NCBI RefSeq assembly: GCF_003605755.1
Contig: NZ_RAHJ01000001.1
Location: 1 to 43,736, forward strand
Reading direction: 5' to 3'
DNA from: Tsuneonella suprasediminis
Lineage (GTDB): Bacteria > Pseudomonadota > Alphaproteobacteria > Sphingomonadales > Sphingomonadaceae
Length of the DNA: 43,736 bases
Shown one piece after another: positions 15,701 to 24,806 of the stretch (positions within the stretch are counted from its first letter, which is position 1; each line of letters begins with the position of its first letter). A program made the translations under genes and the position numbers. The notes below the pieces were generated by a model. The model did no database searches, was not told where the DNA came from, and saw nothing but the letters and a program-made list of their open reading frames with translations.

Positions 15701-16711
15701 TCAATACCCCCGCGCGACGGCGAATTGCGCGGCTTCGGACATGGCGGCGCGGGCGCGGTTTTCGGGGAAGATCGACAGCGCATCGATGGCGCGCTGCGCG
15801 AAATGGCGGGCGCGCTGGCGGGTGTCGGCCACGGCATCGTATTTCGCGATGAGGGCCACCGCTTCTTCCAATGCGTCGTCACCGTCGCGATGACCGCTGA
15901 TCGCCGCTTTCCAGAACTTGCGTTCGGCATCGGTGCCGCGGGCATAGGCGAGGATCACCGGCAGCGTCATCTTGCCTTCGCGGAAATCGTCGCCGCGATC
16001 CTTGCCCATCGTCGCGGCATCGGAATCGTAATCGATGGCGTCGTCCACCAGTTGGAATGCGATGCCCAGATTGCGCCCGTAATCGTCGAGCGCCTGTTCC
16101 TTCACATCGTCACATTCGGCCACCACCGCGGCGATGCGGCTGGCGGCGGCGAACAGCGCGGCGGTCTTCGCGCCGATAATCGCCAGATAGCGTTCCTCGC
16201 TCGTTTCGATCTGCCGCTGCGCGGTGAGCTGGTCCACCTCGCCTTCGGCAATGATCGCGCTGGCGCCGGAGAGGATTTTCAGCACTTTCAGGCTGCCGTC
16301 TTCCACCATCAGTTCGAACGAGCGGCTGAACAGGAAATCGCCCACCAGCACAGTGGCCGGATTGCCGAAGATGATGTTGGCCGCCGCCTTCCCCCGCCGC
16401 AGATCGCTGCCGTCGACGACATCGTCGTGCAGCAGAGTGGCGGTGTGGATGAATTCGACCGACGCAGCCAGCTTGTGATGGCGATTGCCCTGATATCCGA
16501 CCAGCTCCGCCCCGGCGAGGGTCAGCATCGGGCGCAGACGCTTGCCCCCGCCCGAAATCAGATGCCCGGCCAATGCGGGGATCAGCGGAATCTTGCTCTG
16601 CATCCGGTCGAGGATGACGGCATTGACCGCGTTCATGCCCGGCGCGGTCAAAGCCAGCATAGGGTCCAGAGTGGCGTCGTGACGCGGTAGTGGAACGATC
16701 TCGGCGCTCAT
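15701..16711 (-). CDS. Trans-polyprenyl diphosphate synthase (octaprenyl/decaprenyl type)
   Basis: A 336-residue enzyme of the isoprenyl diphosphate synthase family. It condenses isopentenyl diphosphate units to make the ubiquinone side chain. The first aspartate-rich motif appears as LLHDDVVDGSD and the second as LVDDAID; GGGKRLRPML is the substrate-binding basic motif. The product length in this order is usually ten isoprene units (Q-10), but chain length cannot be read here. The start at 16711 (MSAEIVPLPR) is chosen over the open frame to 16864 because the extra 51 codons overlap the divergent chorismate mutase gene and look non-coding. GGGGGCGGC is upstream. Confidence 0.93.
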   Translation of the reverse strand: MSAEIVPLPRHDATLDPMLALTAPGMNAVNAVILDRMQSKIPLIPALAGHLISGGGKRLRPMLTLAGAELVGYQGNRHHKLAASVEFIHTATLLHDDVVDGSDLRRGKAAANIIFGNPATVLVGDFLFSRSFELMVEDGSLKVLKILSGASAIIAEGEVDQLTAQRQIETSEERYLAIIGAKTAALFAAASRIAAVVAECDDVKEQALDDYGRNLGIAFQLVDDAIDYDSDAATMGKDRGDDFREGKMTLPVILAYARGTDAERKFWKAAISGHRDGDDALEEAVALIAKYDAVADTRQRARHFAQRAIDALSIFPENRARAAMSEAAQFAVARGY

Positions 16712-16778
16712 GCCGCCCCCATGCGGTGCACAGGCCCGCTTGGCAAGCGCGGAATCGCCGCTATCGTGCGCGACGACT

Positions 16779-17102
16779 ATGACCGATGTAACTTCACAAC
16801 CGACGCCCGCCGCCCCTGCCGCCCCCGATGCGACTCTGGCCGCGTACCGCAAATCGATCGACAATTTCGATGCCGCGCTGATTCATATTCTGGCAGAACG
16901 GTTTCGCATCACGCAGGCGGTGGGCGCTTACAAGGCGCAACACGCCCTGCCCCCCGCCGATCCGGGCCGGGAAGAGGCACAGATCGCCCGTCTGCGCGCC
17001 CTGGCCGAAGATGCCCAGCTCGACCCCGAATTCAGCGAAAAATTCCTCCGCTTCATCATCGACGAAGTGATTCGCCACCACGAACGCGCGCGCGAGGGGT
17101 GA
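16779..17102 (+). CDS. Chorismate mutase (AroQ class)
   Basis: A 107-residue, all-helical chorismate mutase. It converts chorismate to prephenate on the route to phenylalanine and tyrosine. The AroQ signature is visible: the first helix YRKSIDNFDAALIHILAERF, then the V-G-x-Y-K segment (AVGAYKAQH), the DPGREEAQI motif with its active-site Arg and Glu, and the final FIIDEVIRHH helix. MTDVTSQ at 16779 is used; the frame is open to 16710 but that would overlap the divergent polyprenyl synthase start. Monofunctional, with no fused domain. Confidence 0.92.
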   Translation: MTDVTSQPTPAAPAAPDATLAAYRKSIDNFDAALIHILAERFRITQAVGAYKAQHALPPADPGREEAQIARLRALAEDAQLDPEFSEKFLRFIIDEVIRHHERAREG

Positions 17103-17188
17103 TAGATGGGTTTGGCCAGTGGCGGCCGACTGCCCGCCTCTCTGGCAGCAAAAATAACTAGCCGCCGTTCAACCCGGCAGCTTCCCGG

Positions 17189-18010
17189 TTATTCGACATA
17201 GTCCGCTGCGAGACGGAACATACGCACGACACTCAGGCGAAACGACTGGCGCGCATCATATTCTTTGACAGAAGCAAGGCGGGGCATGTCTTCGCACCTT
17301 GCCCGGAATTGCACCGTTTTTGCATCCTCGGCGCAGCGTTCCAGCCAGTTTGCCGATTGCTTCACCGCCCGCTGATGTATCGCCTGCGCCCGATTGCACT
17401 GCGCTGGCATATTATCGCTGCACCCCATCGCAAAGGCGAGATAGGCGATATAGTCAGGGCGCCAGTCCTCCTCGGGCACCCCCGCTGCATCCGCATCGGG
17501 AACATTGTTGCCGAGCAGTTCGCATCCGTTCCCATCGATAAACGGCTCGCCGCGCGGAAAGCATGCTTTCGCGAAATAGCTGAATGCCCGATCGGGCCGG
17601 GGAGCCACCGAAAGGCCATTCTGATAGATGATGCCAAGATATTTACAGGCATATGGGGCAATGCCGACATCTGTCGATTCACACACCCGCTCCATCTTCT
17701 GCTTCGATTTGCCGTAATCGCGCAGCTTCGCATTCAGAAAATAGATTTTGCCCGCTTCATAGCAGCCGCCTACCTGAAAGCCCGCGGCGCAAGACGCATC
17801 ATATGCAGCAAGGGCGGCCTCAGCATTTTCACCTTTTTCCGCCTTCACACCAGCTCGCCAGCAGCTGTCGACATTCGCGTCCTTCGTGCAGGGAGAGAGA
17901 GGCGGCACGGCCTTCAGCGCTTTCCCGCTTTTCGCCGGTTGAGCAACAGCGGGCCCCGAAACCACCGCCACACCCATCACCATAACCAAGGCCACCCAAA
18001 TCGACCGCAT
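17189..18010 (-). CDS. Exported cysteine-rich protein with Sel1-like repeats
   Basis: The 273-residue product has a Sec signal peptide (MRSIWVALVMVMGVAVVSGP, cleavage after AVAQ) and then repeated helical hairpins with regularly spaced Cys and Gly (DSCWRAGVKAE, AGFQVGGCYEAGKIYF, YACKYLGIIYQNG, FSYFAKACFP). This pattern fits Sel1/HcpA-type repeats, where disulphides staple each repeat in the periplasm, as scaffolds for protein contacts. ATG 18010 has GGGAGAA upstream; the open frame to 18241 is a shadow of the divergent gene. Function unknown. It is divergent from the next exported gene, with a gap of 131 bases. Confidence 0.8.
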   Translation of the reverse strand: MRSIWVALVMVMGVAVVSGPAVAQPAKSGKALKAVPPLSPCTKDANVDSCWRAGVKAEKGENAEAALAAYDASCAAGFQVGGCYEAGKIYFLNAKLRDYGKSKQKMERVCESTDVGIAPYACKYLGIIYQNGLSVAPRPDRAFSYFAKACFPRGEPFIDGNGCELLGNNVPDADAAGVPEEDWRPDYIAYLAFAMGCSDNMPAQCNRAQAIHQRAVKQSANWLERCAEDAKTVQFRARCEDMPRLASVKEYDARQSFRLSVVRMFRLAADYVE

Positions 18011-18141
18011 GCCATTCTCCCAGTTGCGATGAGTGCACAGATATCCGCGCGCTTTCACAGGGCAACCCCGGCGGCCGGCGCCCACGCCAGGTTGCCCATA
18101 TACGCGTTGAACGGCGCAAACACGCCCGTATACAAGACGCG

Positions 18142-18891
18142 ATGCCGATTTCCATTTCAAGATGTATCGCCGGGGTATGCAAAGCGGCTGCGCTCTGTCT
18201 GATCCAGCCCGCTTGCGCCCAAAGTGCCGCTGAGCCTGCACCGGCCGTGACCGTCGATCCGGTCGTGGGGGAATATTCCTCTGTGCAAATGGAGCTGGTG
18301 GCGGGCATCCGCCTCAACCCTGACGGTACTTTCGAATATGGTCTGACTGTCGGATCGCTGGATGAACGGGCGCAGGGCCGCTGGAAGCGTGTCGGCAGCC
18401 GGATCGAACTGGTCAGCGATCCCCGGCCAGTGGCACCAACCATTAGCGCCAACAGAATCGATAATGCTCCCGGCCAGCCCTTTGCGCTTCGGCTTGTTGC
18501 GCCCAATGACATCGATATTCCTGGCATCGATCTGCGGATCGATTTTGACACCGGGGCGCCGTTGAAGTCCTATCTCGTAGGAGGCCCCTGGACACTGCCA
18601 GCAAACGAAAAACGGCGTCCACGATTTATCACTTTCAGCAAGAGAGCCTATCGGATCGCTTCGGGCCCATTGCCGCTGCGTGCAGAGGCCGGAACGGTCA
18701 CGGTCTTTCTTCTGACGCCGAATGATCTCGGTGTTATCGACCTGACCGGCGCGTATCTTGAGCCCGATGGGAACAGTCTGGTGCTCACGCGACCGGACGG
18801 AACGATCATATTCGAACGCGCCAATCCGGCATCAGATACACGCACAACTCCCGATGGAGAGCAGGATCCCCAGAAGGAACCGTTGCGTTGA
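18142..18891 (+). CDS. Hypothetical exported beta-rich protein
   Basis: A 249-residue protein with a likely signal peptide (MPISISRCIAGVCKAAALCL, cleavage after ACAQ). It is rich in short beta strands and contains an LNPDGTFEYGLTVGS-like lipocalin/copper-resistance-type strand pair; LEPDGNSLVLTRPDGTIIFER near the end is a second, similar hairpin. No family can be named with confidence. Its start codon lies 131 bases from the divergent Sel1-like gene. I cannot see a good ribosome site; in-frame codons further in do not give a better signal peptide. Confidence 0.7.
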   Translation: MPISISRCIAGVCKAAALCLIQPACAQSAAEPAPAVTVDPVVGEYSSVQMELVAGIRLNPDGTFEYGLTVGSLDERAQGRWKRVGSRIELVSDPRPVAPTISANRIDNAPGQPFALRLVAPNDIDIPGIDLRIDFDTGAPLKSYLVGGPWTLPANEKRRPRFITFSKRAYRIASGPLPLRAEAGTVTVFLLTPNDLGVIDLTGAYLEPDGNSLVLTRPDGTIIFERANPASDTRTTPDGEQDPQKEPLR

Positions 18892-19050
18892 CCGAGGAAC
18901 CGCCTGCTCCCGGTTATTCATCTGGCGCGGGCAGCGACTGAGAGTTCTTCGCACGATTGTCGGCTCCGCGATCAAACCCGATCAACGGCATTGAAAACCG
19001 CATGGTTCCGATGGTGAAAATCAAACGGCTCTATCACTGGGCCGACTGTA

Positions 19051-19073
19051 TTTCAGGCGATACAAGCCTGAAA
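19051..19073. terminator. Hairpin between convergent genes
   Basis: TTTCAGGC (19051-19058) and GCCTGAAA (19066-19073) form a perfect 8-bp stem with a 7-base loop; a further partial copy (TTTCAGG) lies at 19087-19093, so two alternative stems are possible. It sits between the ends of two convergent genes. There is no long T tract, so termination is a guess. Confidence 0.45.
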
Positions 19074-19119
19074 TGAAAAAGCGGCTTTCAGGAGCTGGCC
19101 CACAACCGGGAACTGCCCC

Positions 19120-20610
19120 TCACGCCGCGCGGGGCAGCGACAGTTGCACCAGCAGACCGCCCAGATCGGCGCTTTCGCCCAGTGTGACTTTACCGCCGTA
19201 AATCGCCACTACGTCGCGCACAATGGCAAGGCCCAACCCGGTGCCCGGTTTATCGGTGTCGAGCCGCGCGCCGCGGTCGAATATGCGCGAGCGGTCGGCT
19301 TCGGGAATACCCGCGCCATCGTCTTCCACCCAGATGGTGCACAGCTTCTTGTCGGCCGGTTCGGCATCGACTGTCACGAACACGCTGCCGCCGCCGTATT
19401 TCGCGGCATTTTCCACCAGATTGCCCAGCAGTTCGTCCAGATCCTGCCGCTCGATCGCCACTGTCGCCGCGCGGTTGCCCGCCAGATCGAAGCGGACATC
19501 GGGATATAGCCGCTCCACCGCGCGCTGCACCGCCGCCGCGCTTTCGCATACCGGGGTATGCGCGTGGCCCACCGCGCGCCGCCCCACCGCGCGCGCGCGG
19601 GCAAGGTGGTGATCGACATGGCGGCGCATCGTGCCGGATTCGCGGATCACGGTATCCGCCAGATCGGGCGCCTTGGCGGTGGCGGCATTGTTGATGACCG
19701 TGAGCGGAGTTTTCAGCGCATGAGCCAGATTGCCCGCATGGGTGCGCGCTTCCTCTGCCTGTTTTTCCGAATGGGCGAGCAGGGCGTTGAGTTCATCCAC
19801 CAGCGGTTGCACTTCCAGCGGCAGCGGGTCTGTCACGCGGTTGGCGCCGGTGGTTCGCATATGCTGGATCGCCAGCCGCACCCGGCGCAGCGGGCTGAGG
19901 CCGTACCAGATCTGCATCGTCGCCATCATGAACAGGCCAAGGCCGAGGATCACGAAGCTCCAGATCAGGATAGATCGGATCTTGGCCAGTTGCGCGTCCA
20001 CTTCGCCCCGGCTGGCGGCAACGGCAAACCACCACTTTGTCTTGCTGCCCGGCAGCACCACCGATCGTTCGGCAATCCGCAGCGGTTCATCCGCGAACTG
20101 GTCCGAATTGTAGATGTGAATATCGGTGTCGGTGTAACTGGTATCGACCTTCAGCGTGCGATCCCACAGGCTGCGGCTGGGATATGCTTCATGCCCCTCG
20201 CCGCTGATCTGCCAGTACAGGCCGCTGTTCGGTTCCATAAACCGCTGATCGCCCAGCGGGCGGCTGAAATAGACTTCGCCGGTATTGTCGATTTCAGTCG
20301 ATGCCATCATCGCGGTCAGCAGATAATCGAGCTGATCGTCGAAATTTTTCTCGACCATGTCGGTCAGTGTGCGATCGAGCGCGAAGCCGCCGCCCAGCAG
20401 CAGGATCGTGATCCACCCTGCCGCGATCAGCATCATCCGGCGCGCCAGACTGCCGGTATGGCGTTTGTACACGCCAGTGGCCGCCGGTTCGCTGACCGCC
20501 GCGTCTGCCGTTACGCTGTCCGCCGGTGGCGGAGCGTCAGGCGCGCGGCTGGTCTGCGGGATCGTCGAGGCTGTAGCCGAGTCCACGGATTGTCGTGATG
20601 ACATCTGCAC
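19120..20610 (-). CDS. Sensor histidine kinase (PhoQ/EnvZ-like) of an OmpR-type two-component system
   Basis: A 496-residue membrane kinase. It has an N-terminal transmembrane helix (MMLIAAGWITILLLGGGF), a periplasmic sensor of about 130 residues and a second transmembrane helix (ILIWSFVILGLGLFMMATM). A HAMP-like linker follows. His297 sits in the H-box LAHALKTPL, then come the N-box (LVENAAKYGG), and the G-boxes DDGAGIP and GTGLGLAI. The start chosen at 20610 overlaps the upstream response-regulator gene by 74 bases; a GTG codon near residue 47 (GVYKR) would remove the overlap and still leave all domains. It belongs to one operon with the regulator. Confidence 0.93.
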   Translation of the reverse strand: MQMSSRQSVDSATASTIPQTSRAPDAPPPADSVTADAAVSEPAATGVYKRHTGSLARRMMLIAAGWITILLLGGGFALDRTLTDMVEKNFDDQLDYLLTAMMASTEIDNTGEVYFSRPLGDQRFMEPNSGLYWQISGEGHEAYPSRSLWDRTLKVDTSYTDTDIHIYNSDQFADEPLRIAERSVVLPGSKTKWWFAVAASRGEVDAQLAKIRSILIWSFVILGLGLFMMATMQIWYGLSPLRRVRLAIQHMRTTGANRVTDPLPLEVQPLVDELNALLAHSEKQAEEARTHAGNLAHALKTPLTVINNAATAKAPDLADTVIRESGTMRRHVDHHLARARAVGRRAVGHAHTPVCESAAAVQRAVERLYPDVRFDLAGNRAATVAIERQDLDELLGNLVENAAKYGGGSVFVTVDAEPADKKLCTIWVEDDGAGIPEADRSRIFDRGARLDTDKPGTGLGLAIVRDVVAIYGGKVTLGESADLGGLLVQLSLPRAA

Positions 20611-21214
20611 CCAGTTTCTTGCGGATGCGGGTAACGAAAACCTCGATCGTATTCGAATCGCGGTCGAAATCCTGATCGTAGATATGTTCGATCAGTTCGG
20701 TGCGGCTCACCACCTTGCCCTTGTGATGCATGAGGTAGCTGAGCAGCTTGTATTCCTGCGCGGTCAGCTTGACCGGCTCTCCCGCCAGCGTGACCCGGCC
20801 AGAACGAGTATCGAGCCGGACCTGCCCGGCGGTCAGTTCCGAACTGGTGTTGCCGCTGGCCCGGCGGATCAGGGCGCGCAGGCGGGCGATCAGCTCTTCG
20901 GTCTGGAACGGCTTGGCCAGATAATCGTCGGCCCCGGCATCGAGCCCGGCGACCTTGTCCGACCATGAATCGCGCGCGGTCAGCACCAGCACCGGAAAAT
21001 CGCGCCCTTCCTTGCGCCACATGCCCAGCACTGTCAGCCCGTCGATCTCCGGCAGGCCCAGGTCGAGCACGACCGCATCGTAATCCTCCGTCGAACCGAG
21101 GAAGTGGCCATCTTCCCCATCGGTCGACAAGTCCACGGCATAACCGTTTTGTTCGAGGGTCGATTTAAGCTGCTGGCCGAGTGTCGGTTCGTCCTCGACG
21201 ATCAGGATACGCAT
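20537..21214 (-). CDS. OmpR-family response regulator
   Basis: A 225-residue DNA-binding regulator. The receiver domain has the acidic pair in VEDE, the phospho-acceptor Asp51 in VVLDLGLPE and the conserved Lys in LAKPF. The winged-helix effector domain follows, with SRTELIEHIYDQDFDRDSN and TIRGLGYSL. Orthologues in this order are often annotated PhoP-like. It is transcribed with the kinase downstream. A small secreted PepSY-like gene lies 94 bases upstream in the same direction and may sense the same signal. Confidence 0.94.
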   Translation of the reverse strand: MRILIVEDEPTLGQQLKSTLEQNGYAVDLSTDGEDGHFLGSTEDYDAVVLDLGLPEIDGLTVLGMWRKEGRDFPVLVLTARDSWSDKVAGLDAGADDYLAKPFQTEELIARLRALIRRASGNTSSELTAGQVRLDTRSGRVTLAGEPVKLTAQEYKLLSYLMHHKGKVVSRTELIEHIYDQDFDRDSNTIEVFVTRIRKKLGADVITTIRGLGYSLDDPADQPRA

Positions 21215-21308
21215 ATCTGGCTTGTCCCCGGTAAAATCATGCCACGGATGTGGGCTATCGATATCAACGCGTCAACTCGATGGGGTTTCCCACTGCCCAC
21301 TATCCTAT

Positions 21309-21614
21309 TCACCGCGAACGGTTCAGCACCCGCCCCGTGCGGGCATCGACATCGACGAACACCACATGGCCATCCCTGATGAACTTCAGGCGATAGGCCA
21401 GCGCTGTCGAATCGTAAGCAAACCCGAGATATTCGTATCCGCGCATCTGCGGCAGGATACGCGCCTCGATATCGCGCGAACGCATAATATTGCCGGCCCG
21501 CATTTCCTTGCGCGCGGCCCCCTGCTCGGTTCGCTGGGCAACGGCGGGCGCACTGGTTGCCACAAGGGCAAGCGAGGCGACCGCGGTGAGACAGGCAGAT
21601 ACGATCCGTTTCAT
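21309..21614 (-). CDS. Small periplasmic PepSY-like protein
   Basis: A 101-residue protein with a clean signal peptide (MKRIVSACLTAVASLALVAT, cleavage after AVAQ) and a mature part of about 75 residues. That part ends FVDVDARTGRVLNRSR, the strand-turn-strand typical of PepSY-like domains. The middle segment contains YEYLGFAYDSTALAYRL. Such small PepSY proteins often neighbour OmpR-type two-component systems, whose kinases they may modulate. Here it precedes the regulator by 94 bases, so it may be the first gene of that operon. Confidence 0.75.
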   Translation of the reverse strand: MKRIVSACLTAVASLALVATSAPAVAQRTEQGAARKEMRAGNIMRSRDIEARILPQMRGYEYLGFAYDSTALAYRLKFIRDGHVVFVDVDARTGRVLNRSR

Positions 21615-21708
21615 GGTGCTTCACTGCCTGTCACAGAGCCATTGAACAAGGTGTGAATATCGCCGCACCGTACGGTTCAGGCTCAGGATTCACGCATTTG
21701 CATATATG

Positions 21709-21742
21709 TCGGGTCAGGCAAACCATCGCGCGCCTGACCCGA
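21709..21742 (-). terminator. Strong hairpin after the SIMPL gene
   Basis: TCGGGTCAGGC (21709-21719) pairs perfectly with GCCTGACCCGA (21732-21742) across a 12-base loop. It lies 9 bases past the SIMPL stop codon. The leftward strand has no T tract, so it may stabilise the 3' end rather than terminate on its own. Confidence 0.6.
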
Positions 21743-21750
21743 TCATATTG

Positions 21751-22476
21751 TTAGCGTGTCATTTCAAAGCTGGCCGTCACCGTTACCGATGTGCCAACCA
21801 AACCCGGCTCTACCGGTGTGGGGGCCGCCGATGCATCCTGGGCAACCGCCATTTCTTTCATCATCGGCATCGGGCGGTTGTTCATCACCGCTTCGCCTAC
21901 CTGCAACAGGCGCACGCCCGAATATCCGGCCCACTTGGCATATTCCTGCGCGCGTTCCTGCAATTCAGCGAATGCAGCCTTGCGCGCCTGCGCCTTGGCA
22001 GCGGCATCGTCTTCAATCGAGAAGTCAGGTCCGCTGATATCGTTGGCCCCGGCCGCGACCAGCGCATCGAGCACCGGCCCGGCGCGCTTCACATCGCGCA
22101 GCGTCACATTGACGCGGTTCGACGCACGATAGCCCTTGAACACCTGCTGGCGTTTGACCTGATCGTAATCGTAATCAGCATTCAGGCTGATCCCGGCAGT
22201 CTGGATATCCTTGGCATCGATCCCCAGCGACTTGATCCGTTTGACGACTGCATCCATCGCCGTGGCGTTCGCCTGCATCGCCGCGACTGCGGTCGGCGCG
22301 GTGCTGTTCACCCCGGCACCGATGGCGACAATATCGGGCGCCGACTTGACCGATTTGGTCACCGAAAGATCGACCACCGGCCCTTGTGCCTGCACCTGTA
22401 CGTCGGCGGCGCTGGCCTGCGAAGCGACGGAAACGGCGCCCAATGCCATTACGGCGGGAAGCAACATGCGATTCAT
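21751..22476 (-). CDS. SIMPL domain (DUF541) periplasmic protein
   Basis: A 241-residue exported protein: signal peptide MNRMLLPAVMALGAVSVASQ with cleavage after ASA, then the SIMPL (DUF541) fold. Landmarks are DIVAIGAGVNSTAPTAVAA and GIDAKDIQTAGISLNADYDY (the conserved D-I-x-T-x-x-x-S-L-x-P/A-x-Y region). Then come the NRVNVTLRD strand and the late A-x-x-A-x-x-K-A-x-x-Y-A helix, here in AKAQARKAAFAELQERAQEY. The family forms oligomers in the cell envelope and is linked to stress tolerance; the activity is unknown. ATG 22476 is preceded by AAGGAG. It is divergent from uup. Confidence 0.93.
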   Translation of the reverse strand: MNRMLLPAVMALGAVSVASQASAADVQVQAQGPVVDLSVTKSVKSAPDIVAIGAGVNSTAPTAVAAMQANATAMDAVVKRIKSLGIDAKDIQTAGISLNADYDYDQVKRQQVFKGYRASNRVNVTLRDVKRAGPVLDALVAAGANDISGPDFSIEDDAAAKAQARKAAFAELQERAQEYAKWAGYSGVRLLQVGEAVMNNRPMPMMKEMAVAQDASAAPTPVEPGLVGTSVTVTASFEMTR

Positions 22477-22575
22477 CGATAATTCTCCTTTTCCCTCTCT
22501 GTCCTGCACATTTGGCATTACGCGCCAGTGAACCGGCTTGTTCCGCTCCCTCTGCACAGCTAGTGCGCGCAGCTT

Positions 22576-24384
22576 ATGGCATTACCTCCGATCTTGAGCT
22601 GGGAAGGGCTTGGCCTGCAGCAAGGCGGCCGCTGGTTGTTCGGCGGGCCCGATACCGGCGGGATCGACGTACATATCGGCCCGCGTGACCGGCTGGCGCT
22701 GATCGGGCGCAATGGTGCGGGCAAGACCACGCTGTTCCGCCTGATCGACAACCGGATCGAGGCCGACCGCGGCATCCGCAAGGTTAAACCCGGCACCCGC
22801 GTAGTGATGCTGGAGCAGGAACCGGACTTTACCGGCTGCGACACACTGATGGATTTCGCGCTGCGCGGCGAACACCCGCCAGCGCAGTATGAGGTGGAGG
22901 CAATCGCCGGGCAACTCGGCATCGATATGACCACTGCCGCAGCCGGGGCCAGCGGGGGCGAGAAACGCCGCGCTGCCATCGCCCGTGCACTGGCGCAGGA
23001 ACCGGACGTTCTGCTGATGGACGAACCGACCAACCACCTCGACCTGGCGGCAATCGACTGGCTGGAAGACTGGCTGAGCCGGTACAAGGGCGCGTTCATG
23101 GTCATCAGCCACGACCGTACATTCCTGAAGCGCCTGACCACCGCGACTCTGTGGCTCGACCGCGGATCGATGCGGCGCAAGGATGTCGGCTTCGGTGGGT
23201 ACGAGGCTTGGGAAGAACAGGTCTATGCCGAAGAGGCGCGCGCTGCCGAACGGCTCGACGCCCGGCTCAAGCTCGAGGCGCACTGGCTCGAACGTGGGGT
23301 GACTGCGCGGCGCAAGCGCAATCAGGGGCGGCTGGAAAAACTGTGGCAGATGCGCGCCGCCCGCGCGGCGATGATCAACCCGCAAGGCACAGCCAAACTA
23401 CAACTGGCCGCCGGAACCGAATTCAAGAGCAAGTCGGTAATCGTGGCCGATAAGATCGGCAAATCATACGGTGATCGCAAAGTGATCCGCGATTTCTCGC
23501 TCCGCATCCAGCGCGGCGACCGGATCGGCGTGGTCGGGTCCAATGGCGCGGGCAAGACTACGCTGCTTAAGCTGCTGACCGGCGAAATCGCGCCCGACAG
23601 CGGCACGGTGGAGATTTCCCCCAAGCTGGCCGGGGTGATGATCGATCAGCAACGCAGCCTGATGGAGCCGGATCGGACTGTGCGGCAGGTTCTGGCCGAG
23701 GGCGGCGACTGGATCGACGTGGGCGACACGCGCAAACACGTGCAGGGCTATCTCAAGGAATTCCTGTTCGATCCGGCAATCGTAGATGCGAAAGTCGGCA
23801 CGCTATCGGGTGGGGAACGCAGCCGGCTGTTGCTGGCCCGCGAATTCGCCCGCAAATCCAACCTGCTGGTGCTGGACGAGCCGACCAACGACCTCGATCT
23901 CGAAACGCTCGATCTGTTGCAGGAAGTGATCGCGGACTACGATGGCACCGTGCTGATTGTCAGCCACGACCGCGACTTTCTGGATCGCACCGTCACCATC
24001 ACGCTGGGGCTGGATGGCACCGGTTATGTCGATGTCGTCGCCGGGGGATACGAAGACTGGGAAGCCAAGCGGACGCGCAAAATGTCCAAACCGGCGAAAG
24101 CATCGGGCGCCCAGCGAAGTGCGGATAGCACCGCGCCCGCGCCACAGAAGGAGAGCAAGAAGCTATCCTACAAGGATCAGCGCGACTACGAGCTACTGCC
24201 CGAACGGATCGAAGAGCTTGAGCGCGCTATCGCCCGCGGCGAAGAAATCCTCTCCGACCCGGAGCTGTACGCGAAAGACCCGCAGCGCTTCGCCAATATC
24301 TCGCAAGGGCTGGAAGACGCCCGCGCGGAAAAGGATGCAGCCGAAGAACGCTGGCTGATGCTGGCCGAACAGGTCGAGGGATAA
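22576..24384 (+). CDS. uup: ABC-F family ATPase Uup
   Basis: A 602-residue soluble twin-ATPase of the ABC-F class, with no membrane domain. The first cassette has GRNGAGKTTLF (Walker A), GASGGEKRRAA (signature) and LLMDEPTNHLDL (Walker B); the second has GSNGAGKTTLL, TLSGGERSRLL and LLVLDEPTNDLDL. The inter-cassette linker is highly charged. The C-terminal 75 residues form the coiled coil typical of Uup (starts KKLSYKDQRDYELL and continues PERIEELE), which binds nucleic acid. ABC-F proteins act on the ribosome; Uup is linked to precise transposon excision and ribosome assembly. A terminator hairpin follows directly. Confidence 0.93.
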   Translation: MALPPILSWEGLGLQQGGRWLFGGPDTGGIDVHIGPRDRLALIGRNGAGKTTLFRLIDNRIEADRGIRKVKPGTRVVMLEQEPDFTGCDTLMDFALRGEHPPAQYEVEAIAGQLGIDMTTAAAGASGGEKRRAAIARALAQEPDVLLMDEPTNHLDLAAIDWLEDWLSRYKGAFMVISHDRTFLKRLTTATLWLDRGSMRRKDVGFGGYEAWEEQVYAEEARAAERLDARLKLEAHWLERGVTARRKRNQGRLEKLWQMRAARAAMINPQGTAKLQLAAGTEFKSKSVIVADKIGKSYGDRKVIRDFSLRIQRGDRIGVVGSNGAGKTTLLKLLTGEIAPDSGTVEISPKLAGVMIDQQRSLMEPDRTVRQVLAEGGDWIDVGDTRKHVQGYLKEFLFDPAIVDAKVGTLSGGERSRLLLAREFARKSNLLVLDEPTNDLDLETLDLLQEVIADYDGTVLIVSHDRDFLDRTVTITLGLDGTGYVDVVAGGYEDWEAKRTRKMSKPAKASGAQRSADSTAPAPQKESKKLSYKDQRDYELLPERIEELERAIARGEEILSDPELYAKDPQRFANISQGLEDARAEKDAAEERWLMLAEQVEG

Positions 24385-24385
24385 G

Positions 24386-24405
24386 GGCCGGAAGCGGTTC
24401 CGGCC
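24386..24405 (+). terminator. Rho-independent terminator of uup
   Basis: GGCCGGAA (24386-24393) pairs with TTCCGGCC (24398-24405) over a 4-base loop, and TTCCCCCTT follows. It begins immediately after the uup stop codon and faces the convergent TM2 gene. Confidence 0.75.
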
Positions 24406-24425
24406 TTCCCCCTTAAGGCAGGCGA

Positions 24426-24728
24426 TCAGTCGAACGAGAAGCTATCGGCAATCGCCATGTTCTTTTCGCGCACCATGCCGGGAATCAGGAAGAGATCGAC
24501 CAGCACCCAAATTCCCAACGGGATCCACGCGAGAAACACCGTCACCCAACCCAGAAACCACAGCACCAGTTGGGCCACTGCGGTGCCAGTCTCGCCCAGA
24601 TAGAACCGATGCGCGCCAAGCCCGCCAAATACGATGCACAAGAGATAGGCGACCCCCGCCGATTTCTTGTTCGCATCGTAAACCATATGGGCGCGTGCAC
24701 TCGCCAGCGCAGCCCGTTCATCCGCCAT
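24426..24728 (-). CDS. TM2 domain-containing membrane protein
   Basis: A 100-residue protein with a charged N-terminal 30 residues and then the TM2 domain: two hydrophobic helices (VAYLLCIVFGGLGAHRFYLG and a second starting VLWFLGWVTVFLAWI). The diagnostic GAHRFYLG turn lies between them, and a DLFLIPGMV segment after. TM2 proteins are small inner-membrane proteins of unsettled function. It overlaps nothing and is followed by the uup terminator on the other strand. The start ATG at 24728 is preceded by GGGGGGAAGC. Confidence 0.85.
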   Translation of the reverse strand: MADERAALASARAHMVYDANKKSAGVAYLLCIVFGGLGAHRFYLGETGTAVAQLVLWFLGWVTVFLAWIPLGIWVLVDLFLIPGMVREKNMAIADSFSFD

Positions 24729-24806
24729 AATCTGCTTCCCCCCTATTCAAAAGTCGCGATCAAGAATGCCAAGCATTTTGTTAAAATCAAGTATTCGCTG
24801 ACACTT

